A stretch of 64,000 nt of DNA from Vallitaleaceae bacterium 9-2. Lineage in GTDB: Bacteria > Bacillota > Clostridia > Lachnospirales > Vallitaleaceae. The DNA lies in NCBI GenBank assembly GCA_038396585.1, contig CP121691.1, positions 310,001 through 374,000 of the forward strand, given 5' to 3'. The first letter of the stretch is position 1. Each line of letters opens with the position of its first letter. Made by a program: the position numbers and the translations under genes. Below, piece by piece: positions 1-9,308 of the stretch. Under the pieces are notes generated by a model. That model saw nothing but the letters and a program-made list of their open reading frames with translations, had not been told where the DNA came from and ran no database searches.

Positions 1-1
1 T

Positions 2-523
2 ATTGCACGAGTAACCGTTCGCGCAAACCTTGATCGCCTCGTGGGTGGTGCAGGTGAAGAGACAGTGATTGCGCGTGTTGGTGAAGGTATTGTAACAACA
101 GTAGGTAGTGCCGAAAGTCATAAAGAAGTTTTAGAAAATCCGGATTCAATATCGGAGCGTGTTCTTAGCAAAGGACTGGATTCAGGAACGGCATTTGAGA
201 TTTTATCCATTGATATTGCAGATATTGACTTAGGTAAGAATATCGGTGCCCGCCTTCAAATCGAGCAGGCTGAAGCTGACAAGCAAATTGCACAGGCACG
301 CGCAGAAAAACGACGCGCCATAGCTATTGCCCAAGAACAAGAAATGCGAGCACGGGTTGAAGAGATGCGTGCAAAAGTTGTCGAAGCAGAAGCAAAGATT
401 CCGTTAGCGATTGCCAAAGCATTTGAAAATGGACAATTGGGTATCATGGATTATTATCGAATGGAGAACATTAAGTCGGATACTGCAATGCGAGAAGCCA
501 TTAGCGAAGGCAGTGAAGAATAG
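2..523 (+). CDS. floA: Flotillin-like protein FloA, 3' part
   Basis: The 5' end lies outside the window; the frame is open from base 2. The visible 173 residues are the C-terminal part of a bacterial flotillin: a glycine-rich end of the SPFH/PHB region ([17 protein letters not shown]), then a long Ala/Glu-rich coiled coil ([19 protein letters not shown]) and a short tail. FloA is a membrane-anchored scaffold of functional membrane microdomains; that role is family knowledge. The next start follows 12 bases after the stop, so the small ORF and the response regulator downstream may be cotranscribed. Confidence 0.93.
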   Translation: MARVTVRANLDRLVGGAGEETVIARVGEGIVTTVGSAESHKEVLENPDSISERVLSKGLDSGTAFEILSIDIADIDLGKNIGARLQIEQAEADKQIAQARAEKRRAIAIAQEQEMRARVEEMRAKVVEAEAKIPLAIAKAFENGQLGIMDYYRMENIKSDTAMREAISEGSEE

Positions 524-535
524 GTGGTGCATACC

Positions 536-700
536 ATGAAAAAAAGATCTGAGGAGTATAAGCATTATTCAGAGGTGGATTATAACCAGGAACAAAAGAA
601 AAAAGTATTGAAGCATCCCCTTTTAAAAGGCGCTTCAAAAAAAGATCTAAAACGCGGAATAATATATAGTGAAGTATTAGGAAAGCCGAAAGGTTGGTAG
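536..700 (+). CDS. Small basic protein of unknown function, 54 aa
   Basis: A 54-codon ORF starts at ATG 536, 12 bases after the floA stop, with a GGTGG Shine-Dalgarno-like site just upstream. It ends directly before the response regulator. The product is Lys/Glu rich (begins MKKRSEEYKHYSEVDY, ends VLGKPKGW) with no membrane segment or signal peptide. I do not recognise a family. Tight packing between two real genes and a plausible ribosome binding site make it likely to be translated. Confidence 0.6.
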   Translation: MKKRSEEYKHYSEVDYNQEQKKKVLKHPLLKGASKKDLKRGIIYSEVLGKPKGW

Positions 701-706
701 TTGACA

Positions 707-1438
707 ATGAAAGTATTAATTGCAGATGATGACAAAAGCATGCGCTTTGTTCTTCGAAAAGCGTTAGAAAAACATGAGGATATCAATGTTGCATGTGAAG
801 TAGATAGTGGAAGTAAAGCTGTGGTAGCCTTTGAAAATGAAAAATTCGATGCTGTTTTTTTAGATGTAGATATGCCGGAGCTTGACGGTATTGAAGCGGC
901 AAAAATGATATTGGATATTCAACCAAAGTGCATCATTGTTTTTGTCACCGCATATGAAAGGTATATGCAGGATGCATTTGAACTATATGCGTTCGATTAT
1001 ATGGTCAAACCGTTTAAGTTAGAACGGTTGACACAAACGATTAATCGAATGCGCCATTTTATTAGTGAGATGGATGAAGTAAAGCAAGAAAAAGTTGAAG
1101 CCATTAACAATGATCTACTCCTCAAAGTCCATGATGGGATGGTCGTCATACGTCCTGAAGAGATTCTCATGATTGAACGTGAGAATAGATGCTCGGTTAT
1201 TGTTACAGCAAAAGAACATTATAGTATAAACAAATCCCTGGCTGAACTTGAATCTATTTTACCGGAAGATGAATTTTTACGCACGCATAAATCCTACATT
1301 GTACGTTTGGATAAAATAGAAAAATTAAATGTATATGGTCGATGGACTTATGTGGTTAAATTAAAAGGAACGAAGAAAGACGCTTTGTTGACCAAAGAAA
1401 AAGCAAAAATTCTTGAAACAATTTTTAATCCACTATAA
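707..1438 (+). CDS. LytTR-family response regulator
   Basis: The 243-residue protein has an N-terminal receiver domain (residues 1-120; acidic pocket DDD at 7-9, phospho-acceptor Asp53 in FLDVDMP, conserved Lys in VKPFK) and a C-terminal LytTR DNA-binding domain (about 135-240; FLRTHKSYIVRL). Members of the LytR/AgrA family control transcription after phosphorylation by a membrane histidine kinase. No kinase gene lies next to it in this window. The frame also allows TTG at 701; ATG 707 is preferred because the receiver fold begins immediately with MKVLIADDD. Confidence 0.9.
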   Translation: MKVLIADDDKSMRFVLRKALEKHEDINVACEVDSGSKAVVAFENEKFDAVFLDVDMPELDGIEAAKMILDIQPKCIIVFVTAYERYMQDAFELYAFDYMVKPFKLERLTQTINRMRHFISEMDEVKQEKVEAINNDLLLKVHDGMVVIRPEEILMIERENRCSVIVTAKEHYSINKSLAELESILPEDEFLRTHKSYIVRLDKIEKLNVYGRWTYVVKLKGTKKDALLTKEKAKILETIFNPL

Positions 1439-1484
1439 GTTGAGTGCGTGACAAAAAGCTTTCTGTCAAAAAAATAAAAATCAA

Positions 1485-1527
1485 AAAAGCAGATGCATGT
1501 ACAGCTTTGGCTGCAGCATCTGCTTTT
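1485..1527. terminator. Bidirectional terminator
   Basis: Twelve-base arms AAAAGCAGATGC (1485-1496) and GCATCTGCTTTT (1516-1527) enclose a 19-base loop that can itself pair (CAGC/GCTG). A-rich and T-rich flanks allow termination of the response regulator gene (+) and of dapB (-). Confidence 0.75.
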
Positions 1528-1569
1528 AATATGGCTTTTAATATGGCATCCCATAAAATAATATGAGAA

Positions 1570-2325
1570 TTATTCGATAACATCGCCCATGGAGTACATT
1601 CCTTTTGGTTGATGGGCAAGGTATTTGGCTGCGTTAACGGCGCCAACGGCGAAAATTTCCTTGGATTGAGCAATATGGTTAATTTCAAAAACTTCATCTT
1701 TGCCGGCAAAGATTACTTGATGCTCACCAACAATGGTCCCACCACGTAGAGCATGTATTCCGATTTCTTTTTTTGGACGCTTGATGCGTTCTTGACTACG
1801 ATCATAGGTATAGCTATATTTTTCATCAAGAACTTCATTGATGGAATCAGCAATATAAAGTGCTGTGCCGCTTGGGGCATCCACCTTTTGATTATGATGC
1901 TTTTCAATAATTTCAATGTCAAAATTTGCACCTGTAAGCACCTGGGTAGCCTTCTTGACTAAGTTTGCCATTAGATTGATACCAAGGGACATATTGGCTG
2001 AAAAAAGAATAGGGATCTTTAATGCTGCTTGGTGGACAAAGGCAACCTGTTCTTCATTAAGGCCGGTAGTACAGACAACGACACCGATGTTTTTGTCAAT
2101 GGCTGCAGTTAACATTGGGATGACAGCTGGAGCGACGGAAAAGTCAATCACGACATCAGCATCAACATCGCAAGCCTCTAACGAGCTAAACACCGGATAG
2201 TCAAAATGCTTTGTAGTGTCTAAATCAATTCCTGCAACAAGTTGTGTACCCGGGTCATCAGCAACGAGTTTTGAAATGGTATGCCCCATCTGTCCGTTGC
2301 ATCCATGCATAATAACTTTTATCAT
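1570..2325 (-). CDS. dapB: 4-hydroxy-tetrahydrodipicolinate reductase DapB
   Basis: DapB reduces the product of DapA with NAD(P)H in the lysine/diaminopimelate pathway in the cytoplasm. The 251-residue protein has an N-terminal Rossmann motif (MHGCNGQMG) and the family signature EIIEKHHNQKVDAPSGTA, with the catalytic His pair and Lys, near residues 138-155. Length is normal. Its ATG overlaps the dapA stop by four bases (ATGA), so the genes are translationally coupled in a dapA-dapB operon under the lysine riboswitch at 3229-3460. Confidence 0.97.
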   Translation of the reverse strand: MIKVIMHGCNGQMGHTISKLVADDPGTQLVAGIDLDTTKHFDYPVFSSLEACDVDADVVIDFSVAPAVIPMLTAAIDKNIGVVVCTTGLNEEQVAFVHQAALKIPILFSANMSLGINLMANLVKKATQVLTGANFDIEIIEKHHNQKVDAPSGTALYIADSINEVLDEKYSYTYDRSQERIKRPKKEIGIHALRGGTIVGEHQVIFAGKDEVFEINHIAQSKEIFAVGAVNAAKYLAHQPKGMYSMGDVIE

Positions 2326-3212
2326 TCTTGCACCTCAATTCCATAATCAAGGAGGGCTTGCTTTAATAAAGCTTTATTGCTTGGTGCCATTTCGTATAAG
2401 GGCAGTCGACATGGACCAACTTCCATTCCCATCATATTCATAGCTTCTTTTACGGGGATAGGATTGGTTTCGGAAAAAAGGTTGGTAATAATAGAATGTA
2501 AGGATAATTGCGTGTGTAAGCTTTCTTCTAAGCGACAATTAAGATAATGCTCTACAATATCATGTGTTTGCTTTGGCAGAATGTTGGCTACTACAGAGAC
2601 AACACCTTTACCACCTAGGCTAAGAAGGGGAAGGATTTGATCGTCATTACCAGAGTATAAGTCTAGCTTGCCTTCAAGCTCGGCTACAACATTCATAACA
2701 TGACCGATATCACCACTGGCCTCTTTTAGAGCCACAATATTTTCAAATTGAGTCAGTTCTTTTAGGGTGCTTGCTTCAATATTCATTCCGGTGCGGCTAG
2801 GGACATTATATAACATAATCGGAATGTTTACGCTATTGGCAATGGCCCCAAAATGTGCGACAAGTCCGCGTTGAGTTGTTTTATTATAATAAGGTGTAAC
2901 TTGTAATAAACCATCAGCACCTAAACGCTCGGCTTCTTTGGATAGATAAATCCCGTGTTGGGTATCGTTGCTTCCGGTTCCTGCAATAACAGGAACACGC
3001 TTATTGGTTACCTCAACAGCAGCGCGTATACATGCGAGATGTTCCTCATCATTCATTGTAGAAGCTTCACCGGTAGTTCCACAGATAATTATGGCATCAG
3101 TACCTTCGCTGATTTGCCAATCAATAAGTTTGTGAAGCTTGTCAAAGTTAACAGAATAATCTTCATTAAAGGGTGTAACGATAGCGACCCCTGAACCTGT
3201 AAATAAAGTCAT
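2322..3212 (-). CDS. dapA: 4-hydroxy-tetrahydrodipicolinate synthase DapA
   Basis: DapA condenses pyruvate with aspartate semialdehyde, the first committed step of lysine synthesis. The 296-residue protein shows the TIM-barrel landmarks: GTTGEASTM near residue 43, catalytic Tyr in MLYNVPSRTG, and the Schiff-base Lys in VALKEASGD. An upstream ATG at 3227 is in frame, but AAGGAGG lies between the two starts at proper spacing for ATG 3212 (MTLFTGSGVAIVTPF), so 3212 is chosen. First gene of the riboswitch-controlled operon. Confidence 0.97.
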   Translation of the reverse strand: MTLFTGSGVAIVTPFNEDYSVNFDKLHKLIDWQISEGTDAIIICGTTGEASTMNDEEHLACIRAAVEVTNKRVPVIAGTGSNDTQHGIYLSKEAERLGADGLLQVTPYYNKTTQRGLVAHFGAIANSVNIPIMLYNVPSRTGMNIEASTLKELTQFENIVALKEASGDIGHVMNVVAELEGKLDLYSGNDDQILPLLSLGGKGVVSVVANILPKQTHDIVEHYLNCRLEESLHTQLSLHSIITNLFSETNPIPVKEAMNMMGMEVGPCRLPLYEMAPSNKALLKQALLDYGIEVQE

Positions 3213-3228
3213 AGTATCCTCCTTCATA

Positions 3229-3252
3229 AAAAAAAGTCAGCATGTGCTGACT
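3229..3252 (-). terminator. Riboswitch expression-platform terminator
   Basis: On the minus strand AGTCAGCA...TGCTGACT (3252-3235) forms an eight-base palindromic stem followed by a T run ending just before the dapA Shine-Dalgarno. It is placed correctly to act as the attenuator of the lysine riboswitch. Confidence 0.85.
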
Positions 3253-3284
3253 GTGCGTTACCATAATCGAATTATTGGTGTAAC

Positions 3285-3460
3285 GATACACAGGTAGCAC
3301 TCCATCTTGTGTACAAGATGACAGTTAGTAAGCTTTTAACTTAAAAACCAGGATCTAAAGTCACAGGACTATATTCCTTCGGCATATTTACCTTTCAGAA
3401 AATATCAAAAATACCTGTGTATCTCCATTATCCTACTGATTAAACATGCACCTCTACCAA
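3285..3460 (-). promoter_or_regulatory. Lysine riboswitch (L box)
   Basis: The minus-strand RNA carries the conserved elements of the lysine aptamer in order: P1 5' strand GGTAG followed by AGGTGC, then CTGAAAGG, GCCGAAGG, a P5-like hairpin CATCTTG/CAAGATG, and GGAGTGCTACC closing P1. Location directly upstream of dapA and before an intrinsic terminator fits a lysine-off switch. A 12-base segment (TACCTGTGTATC on the plus strand, 3412-3423) is the exact reverse complement of 3285-3296 and overlaps the P1 3' strand, so it is a candidate alternative helix. Confidence 0.93.
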
Positions 3461-3553
3461 CAAATAGTTGATGTTCTTATATCAACAATAGAATAACACT
3501 ACTAGAAATAAAAGTCAATTAGATCTTTTCTTTAATAATTATAGCATATTTCT

Positions 3554-3582
3554 TTGAAATATCACTAGGTATATAGTAAAAT
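3554..3582 (+). promoter_or_regulatory. Predicted promoter of the diguanylate cyclase gene
   Basis: TTGAAA (3554-3559) and TAAAAT (3577-3582) are separated by 17 bases, about 28 bases before the start codon. Confidence 0.5.
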
Positions 3583-3609
3583 GATAGAGAAGAATTGAGG
3601 TGATATTCG

Positions 3610-4830
3610 ATGAAGCTTAAGCGTATTTTTGGTATTATTATAATATTGATTATATGTCAACTATTATTAAGTTATTATATCTATGAATATACAATGTTTG
3701 AGCATCCGACAGGAAAATTTTTCCTCATCTTTGTGACGAATTGGATATTGATTATTTATGCGGTCGGATATATATTTAGGGATTATACCAATCTGTTTTT
3801 AACATTAAGACGATTTGATCGGAATTTGGATACAACCACAATACTCTATGAGCTTCTTAAGGAACTTGCGGGAATTGAAAATAAAGAAGAGATTTATGAT
3901 AAAATACTGGAAGCGGCGTTAAAATCCATACCCTCGGGAAAGATGGGCTCAATTTTATTAAAGCATGATGAATACTATGTATTTGAAACGTCCAAAGGAT
4001 TTAATCATGAATATCTTGAGCTGATTCAACTTCGAGCCGAAGAGACGGGTCTATATAAATTGACAGATGGCAAGATGGATAAAACGGTAGTGATTAAGGA
4101 CATACATCAACTTAATCAAGGATATATGGATAGCGTTCAGATTGAGTTATTAAAAAAAGCCGGAACGGATAAAGTGAATTCCTCTATTACAGCGCCAATC
4201 AAATTGCGCCAGCATGTCATTGGGATGATTAGCTTGGATTCAACAGATCATAATGCTTTTGATCGTAGTGATATTGAGATATTGGAACTGTTTGCCTTTG
4301 AAGTATCCAAGTTTGTCCAAATGTATGAAACAATGGAGTTAAATCTTGTTATGTCCCGTTATGATGAACTGACCAATATATGTAATCGTAGATATGGACG
4401 TGAACAGCTAAAACGTCTAATGAAAGCAAAGACCCCATTTGTCTTGGTTTCAATTGATTTAAATAACTTGAAAGCGGTTAATGATATGTATGGTCATGAT
4501 GTCGGTGATGCATTGATTCAAAGTTTTGTAAAAAACACAAAAATTTTTATTAGTAAGGATGATATTATCTCAAGATATGGTGGAGATGAATTCATTATCA
4601 TTTTTCCAAAGCACACACCGCTAGAAGTAAGGGTGATACTGGATGATTTGAAGCATTATTTAAAGAATCAATCGATTATGAACGAAGGTCCGCCTATCAG
4701 TGTTAGTTTTAGCTATGGCCTTGTCGAATATCCGAGTGAGACCATTAATTATGATGAGTTGTTAAAAATAGCGGATGATCGGATGTACAATAATAAACGA
4801 GAGAAAAAAGAGTATACTAACTTACACTAG
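3610..4830 (+). CDS. Membrane GAF-GGDEF diguanylate cyclase
   Basis: The 406-residue protein has two N-terminal membrane segments (about 5-24 and 36-58), a GAF-like sensory domain (about 85-225) and a C-terminal GGDEF domain (about 240-400) with an intact active-site motif RYGGDEF. It should make cyclic di-GMP at the membrane. The position of the inhibitory I-site Arg (RxxD, five residues before GGDEF) is occupied by Ser (SKDD), so classical product inhibition is probably absent. Shine-Dalgarno GAGGTG precedes the ATG. Confidence 0.92.
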   Translation: MKLKRIFGIIIILIICQLLLSYYIYEYTMFEHPTGKFFLIFVTNWILIIYAVGYIFRDYTNLFLTLRRFDRNLDTTTILYELLKELAGIENKEEIYDKILEAALKSIPSGKMGSILLKHDEYYVFETSKGFNHEYLELIQLRAEETGLYKLTDGKMDKTVVIKDIHQLNQGYMDSVQIELLKKAGTDKVNSSITAPIKLRQHVIGMISLDSTDHNAFDRSDIEILELFAFEVSKFVQMYETMELNLVMSRYDELTNICNRRYGREQLKRLMKAKTPFVLVSIDLNNLKAVNDMYGHDVGDALIQSFVKNTKIFISKDDIISRYGGDEFIIIFPKHTPLEVRVILDDLKHYLKNQSIMNEGPPISVSFSYGLVEYPSETINYDELLKIADDRMYNNKREKKEYTNLH

Positions 4831-4855
4831 ATACTTTTGACTATGAGGAGAAGAC

Positions 4856-5365
4856 ATGTTTGGTGACATAATATATGTGGAGCGTAAGCCGTTATTGTGG
4901 AAGTCTGTTGAAAAACGGGCAAATCCAAATTCGAAAAGAATCGATTATATCATTTTTCGTACAGCAAAGTATCGTCATTATGGGATTGATATTGGATATG
5001 GACGAGTAGTCCATTTTCAAGGCGATAGTTTTTGGAGCCGACATGAATGTCGGGTGATTGAAAGTTCAATGGAAGAATTTTTAAAAGATGGAACGCTAGG
5101 GCATGTGGCGAATTTAGAATATTCTTTTTCAAGAGATGAAGTTGTGCGAAGAGCGTTAAATCATGTGGGTTCAGATTTTGGCGGATACAGTATTAAGGAT
5201 AATAATTGTGAACATTTTGCAAGATGGTGTGCGACGGGAGTTCGTAGTGCAAGACAGTCCATTTTATATAATTATTTTCCTGCATCAGAGATTATCTTTT
5301 TGCGAACACTTGCTGTGGGTAACTATATGGGACGTATACTTTTAAAAAATTTTTTTAATGAATAA
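4856..5365 (+). CDS. LRAT/NlpC-P60-like domain protein
   Basis: The 169-residue protein resembles the LRAT (lecithin retinol acyltransferase, H-rev107) branch of the NlpC/P60 papain-like fold. Visible landmarks are an N-terminal GD..YV segment, the His in YRHYGIDIG (about residue 42), and the nucleophile motif NNCEHFARWCATG near residue 120. Bacterial members may be acyltransferases or hydrolases acting on lipids or peptides; the substrate here is unknown. It follows the cyclase gene by 25 bases and probably shares its transcript. No signal peptide is seen. Confidence 0.75.
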   Translation: MFGDIIYVERKPLLWKSVEKRANPNSKRIDYIIFRTAKYRHYGIDIGYGRVVHFQGDSFWSRHECRVIESSMEEFLKDGTLGHVANLEYSFSRDEVVRRALNHVGSDFGGYSIKDNNCEHFARWCATGVRSARQSILYNYFPASEIIFLRTLAVGNYMGRILLKNFFNE

Positions 5366-5374
5366 GCATAATCT

Positions 5375-5429
5375 AAAACAGGTACAGTAAGGAGCTTGAT
5401 TTGAATTCTCCTGACGGTACCTGTTTTTT
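5375..5429. terminator. Bidirectional terminator between the LRAT-like gene and metH
   Basis: Arms AAAACAGGTAC (5375-5385) and GTACCTGTTTT (5417-5427) with T/A-rich flanks on both sides; it separates two convergent genes. Confidence 0.8.
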
Positions 5430-5465
5430 ATATAAAGGTCTATAGTATTTTATGATGGGCTTAGT

Positions 5466-8400
5466 TTATGCTTTTTCATAGCGAATACGTGTACGAATCT
5501 GTTTTTCAGCGTCTTCCACAGAGATGCCTTTTCTTTGTGCATAACTTGTTACTTGATCCTTGCCGATGTGGAAAAGATCATAATATCTGGAGCGTGGGTG
5601 AGCAAAGTAGAGACCGCTAACACTTGCACCAGGAACCATCATATAGCTTTCGGTTAATGTCACTTGGCTATTTTTATCTGCATGAAGCCACTCAAAAAGT
5701 GTCAGCTTTTCAGAATGATCGATAAGGGAAGGATAGCCAAAGGCTGGTCGTATTCCTTGATATTTGGCCTGTAGGAGATCTTCTTTGCTTAAAACTTCAT
5801 CTGCAGCATATCCCCAATAATGCTTTCGAACGTCTTCGTGAAGCTTCTCGGCAAAGGCCTCAGCTAGGCGGTCTGCAAGAACACGAACAAGTAAGCTGTT
5901 ATAATCATCGTGGTGCTCATGATAAGTCTGAACTAGTTTTTCGACACCAATACCTGCGGTGACGATAAAGCCACCGATGTAATCGGTTATACCGGCAGAT
6001 GAGGGAGCGATAAAGTCCGAGAGGCAAAGATGCGCAGAATTCTCCTTTTGCTGACGATAATTATGTAAACAATAATCACCATCGGGTGTGGTGATGATGA
6101 TATCATCACCTTTAGCATAGGCGGGATGAATACCTAGAACACCCTCAGCAGTTAAACTTTGGTCGATTGTTAATTGATCAAGGAGTTTTAGTGCATCATC
6201 ATATAATTTTTTAGCCTCTTTCCCGATAGTTGGATCTTCGAGGATATCCGGAAAGCGCTTTTTCATTTCCCAGGCGGTAAAGAAAAATGTCCAATCAATA
6301 TATGGGATTAGTTCCGGTATTGTAGCTTGTATTTTTTTGATTCCGATAAAATTAGGTTTATGTATAGTTGAGTCATCAAAGCAAAGCGCTTCTTTTAATG
6401 CTACGGCTTCATTGTAATCGAGTAATTTGGATACATGTTTTTTAGATACTTGGCTGACACGGTCGTACTCTTCATACATGGAATCTACAAAAGCTTTATG
6501 ATGCTGCTGGTCCTGAAGCTTTTTAGCTGCTTCTACACCTTTGGTGGCATCTTGAGAATATACAACAGGGTGGCTATAATTGGGCGCAATTTTAAGAGCT
6601 GTATGTAGCATAGATGTCGTTGCACCACCAATTAGTAGGGGAATGGAAAAATTATTTTCTTCCATCATTTTTGCCATTGTTGCCATCTCATCAAGTGATG
6701 GGGTGATGAGTCCACTTAATCCAATCATGTCCACATTTTCTTTTATGGCTGTCGCGATGATTTGTTCAGGTGGAACCATAATGCCAAGGTCAATGACTTC
6801 AAAGTTATTGCATTCAAGTACGACGCTAACAATATTTTTTCCGATATCATGGACATCGCCTTTGACGGTTGCCATAAGTACTTTTCCGGCACTGGTTGAC
6901 GCACCTTTTACATTTTCTTCTTTAATAAACGGGAGTAAATAGGCGACAGCTTTTTTCATGACACGAGCGCTTTTAACGACCTGGGGAAGGAACATTTTCC
7001 CGCTGCCAAATAAGTCGCCGACAATACTCATGCCATCCATCAAAGGTCCTTCGATGATGGAGATAGCATTGGGAAGTTCTTGCCTTGCCTGAGCCAAATC
7101 CTCATCAATATAGGTGGTAATTCCTTTGATCAAGGCAGTGCTTAAGCGTTCGGTTACGGGTAGGGTTCGCCATGTGTCAACAGCTTTTTCCTTAGTTTCA
7201 GACCCTTGTGTCGTAAGGGTGGCAGCATAATCTAGTAAAGCATCGGTAGCATCTTTTTGGCGATCAAAAAGAACATCTTCGACTTTACTTAAAAGTTGTG
7301 GATCAATATCATCATAGATTTGGATCATTCCCGGATTGAGAATAGCCATATCCAGACCCGCTTGAATGGCGTGGAATAAAAAGGCAGAGTGCATAGCTTC
7401 ACGAATGACGTTATTACCTCTAAATGAAAAAGAGAGATTGCTTAGTCCACCGCTGGTTTTGGCGTAGGGGAGATTTTTTTTGATCCATCTTACGGCATCA
7501 ATAAATTCAATGGCATAACGATTGTGTTCAGTAATTCCTGTAGCAATGGCCAAGATATTGACGTCAAAGATAATGTCTGCCGGGTTAAAGCCTAGACGAT
7601 TAACGAGAAGGTCATAAGCGCGCTTAGCAATCTGAATCTTACGTTCAAAGCTATCGGCTTGCCCGTGTTCATCAAAAGCCATAACAACAACAGCAGCTCC
7701 AAATGCTTGAATGATACCGGCTTGATATAAAAATTCGTCTTCGCCATTTTTTAAACTGATTGAGTTGACAATGGGTTTACCTTGAATGGATTTGAGTCCT
7801 TCTTCGATGATTTCCCATTTTGATGAATCAATCATAACAGGGACACGGCTGATATCAGGTTCAGATGCAATAAGTTTGAGAAAGGTTGCCATCTCTTTTT
7901 TACCATCGAGTAGTCCATCATCAAAGTTGACGTCGATAATTTGGGCGCCGTTTTCTACTTGATGTCTGGCGATGTCTAAAGCTTCTTCATATTTTTGTTC
8001 GCGAATTAAGCGGGCAAATTTTCTTGAGCCAGCGACATTGGTACGCTCACCAATATTAATAAAGTTGAGTTGTGCATCGATAGTTAGTTCTTCTAATCCG
8101 GCGATACGGGTTTTAATGGACGGTTTTTTAGGAACTCGGGGGGCATAGTTTTTGAGCAAATCAGCAATAGCCCTAATGTGCGATGGCGTGGTTCCACAAC
8201 ATCCTCCAACGATGTTTAACGCATCGGCTTTAGCTAATTGATGTATAAATTCAGCTGTTTGTTCAGGCAATTCATCATAGGCCCCTAATTGATTTGGAAG
8301 TCCGGCGTTGGGGTGGATGCTGACATAGAGTGGCGTGATTTTTGCCAGTTCTTTGACATATGGAATTAAGTCTTTTGCCCCAAAGGCACAGTTTAAACCG

Positions 8401-9116
8401 ATGCTGATAACATTTTTGTTTTGCATTGAAGCGTGAAAAGCGGATAAGGTTTGACCGGAGAGGGTACGTCCGCTTTTATCAGTTAGGGTTCCGGAGAGCA
8501 TAATGGGAAGTTCAATACCTCGTGCATGAAAGACTTCATCACAGGCCATGAGTGCAGCGCGGGCATTGTGGGTGTCAAAAATCGTCTCGATAAGTAAGAG
8601 GTCTACTCCACCATCAACTAAGCCTTCGATTTGAGTGATGTAAGATTGTTTGACATCATCAAAATGAACACTTCGATAGCTAGGATCTTCAACTTTTGGG
8701 GACATGGATAAGGACTTATTCATCGGACCGATGCTTCCCGCGACAAAACAGGTTCTAGAGTTGGTTTTATAATAGGCTGTGAGGGTATCTTTTGCTAGTT
8801 TTGCGGCTTCATAATTAAGCTCATAGGCGAGTGCTTCAGTATCATAATCGCTCTGTGAGATTGAAGTTGAATTAAAGGTATTGGTCTCAATAATATCGGC
8901 ACCAGCGTTAAGATAGCTTAGGTGAATGTCTTTTATAATATCGGGGCGCGTCAAGACAAGAATATCATTGTTCCCTTTTAGATTGACAGGGTGATCTATA
9001 AAACGCGCTCCGCGATAGTCGGCTTCATCAAGTTTATAGTTTTGAATTTCCGTTCCCATAGCGCCATCTAATATAAGAATACGCTGACGGAGTGTGTTTA
9101 GAAAAGTTGTCATCAT
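5466..9116 (-). CDS. metH: Cobalamin-dependent methionine synthase MetH
   Basis: MetH transfers a methyl group from methyltetrahydrofolate to homocysteine via cobalamin. The 1216-residue protein keeps all four modules: homocysteine-binding domain with zinc ligands (GLNCAFG and GGCCGTTP, residues 1-330), pterin-binding domain ([14 protein letters not shown]), cobalamin-binding domain with the axial-ligand motif DVHDIG (near residue 750), and the reactivation domain binding S-adenosylmethionine ([19 protein letters not shown]). The frame extends upstream to 9215, but GGAGGC sits immediately before the ATG pair at 9116/9113, and the homology begins there. Divergent from a MetF-like gene. Confidence 0.97.
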   Translation of the reverse strand: MMTTFLNTLRQRILILDGAMGTEIQNYKLDEADYRGARFIDHPVNLKGNNDILVLTRPDIIKDIHLSYLNAGADIIETNTFNSTSISQSDYDTEALAYELNYEAAKLAKDTLTAYYKTNSRTCFVAGSIGPMNKSLSMSPKVEDPSYRSVHFDDVKQSYITQIEGLVDGGVDLLLIETIFDTHNARAALMACDEVFHARGIELPIMLSGTLTDKSGRTLSGQTLSAFHASMQNKNVISIGLNCAFGAKDLIPYVKELAKITPLYVSIHPNAGLPNQLGAYDELPEQTAEFIHQLAKADALNIVGGCCGTTPSHIRAIADLLKNYAPRVPKKPSIKTRIAGLEELTIDAQLNFINIGERTNVAGSRKFARLIREQKYEEALDIARHQVENGAQIIDVNFDDGLLDGKKEMATFLKLIASEPDISRVPVMIDSSKWEIIEEGLKSIQGKPIVNSISLKNGEDEFLYQAGIIQAFGAAVVVMAFDEHGQADSFERKIQIAKRAYDLLVNRLGFNPADIIFDVNILAIATGITEHNRYAIEFIDAVRWIKKNLPYAKTSGGLSNLSFSFRGNNVIREAMHSAFLFHAIQAGLDMAILNPGMIQIYDDIDPQLLSKVEDVLFDRQKDATDALLDYAATLTTQGSETKEKAVDTWRTLPVTERLSTALIKGITTYIDEDLAQARQELPNAISIIEGPLMDGMSIVGDLFGSGKMFLPQVVKSARVMKKAVAYLLPFIKEENVKGASTSAGKVLMATVKGDVHDIGKNIVSVVLECNNFEVIDLGIMVPPEQIIATAIKENVDMIGLSGLITPSLDEMATMAKMMEENNFSIPLLIGGATTSMLHTALKIAPNYSHPVVYSQDATKGVEAAKKLQDQQHHKAFVDSMYEEYDRVSQVSKKHVSKLLDYNEAVALKEALCFDDSTIHKPNFIGIKKIQATIPELIPYIDWTFFFTAWEMKKRFPDILEDPTIGKEAKKLYDDALKLLDQLTIDQSLTAEGVLGIHPAYAKGDDIIITTPDGDYCLHNYRQQKENSAHLCLSDFIAPSSAGITDYIGGFIVTAGIGVEKLVQTYHEHHDDYNSLLVRVLADRLAEAFAEKLHEDVRKHYWGYAADEVLSKEDLLQAKYQGIRPAFGYPSLIDHSEKLTLFEWLHADKNSQVTLTESYMMVPGASVSGLYFAHPRSRYYDLFHIGKDQVTSYAQRKGISVEDAEKQIRTRIRYEKA

Positions 9117-9229
9117 ATCTGCCTCCTTTGATTGTATTATATAATAAAGCATATCCACAAGAATAGCAATATTTATCCGACAAAAAGGATTCATGTTAGG
9201 CAATCGATAGAACAAATGACAAATATAGC

Positions 9230-9259
9230 TTGATGTTGATGTGGGTTATCATTTATACT
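9230..9259 (+). promoter_or_regulatory. Predicted promoter of the MetF-like gene
   Basis: TTGATG (9230-9235) and TATACT (9254-9259) with 18-base spacing, 50 bases before the start. No SAM riboswitch or S-box elements are visible in the 190-base divergent region shared with metH. Confidence 0.45.
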
Positions 9260-9308
9260 AAGAGCAGATGTTTAGACGATAAAGTAGTTTAATTAGGAAG
9301 GGAAAGCG

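Noticed and set aside
6580-6942. Open frame on the plus strand inside metH
   Set aside because: It is antisense to the conserved cobalamin-binding domain, has no ribosome binding site and follows codon periodicity of metH.
9117-9308. SAM or cobalamin riboswitch before metH or the MetF-like gene
   Set aside because: The 190-base divergent region is too short and has no S-box or B12-box conserved elements on either strand.
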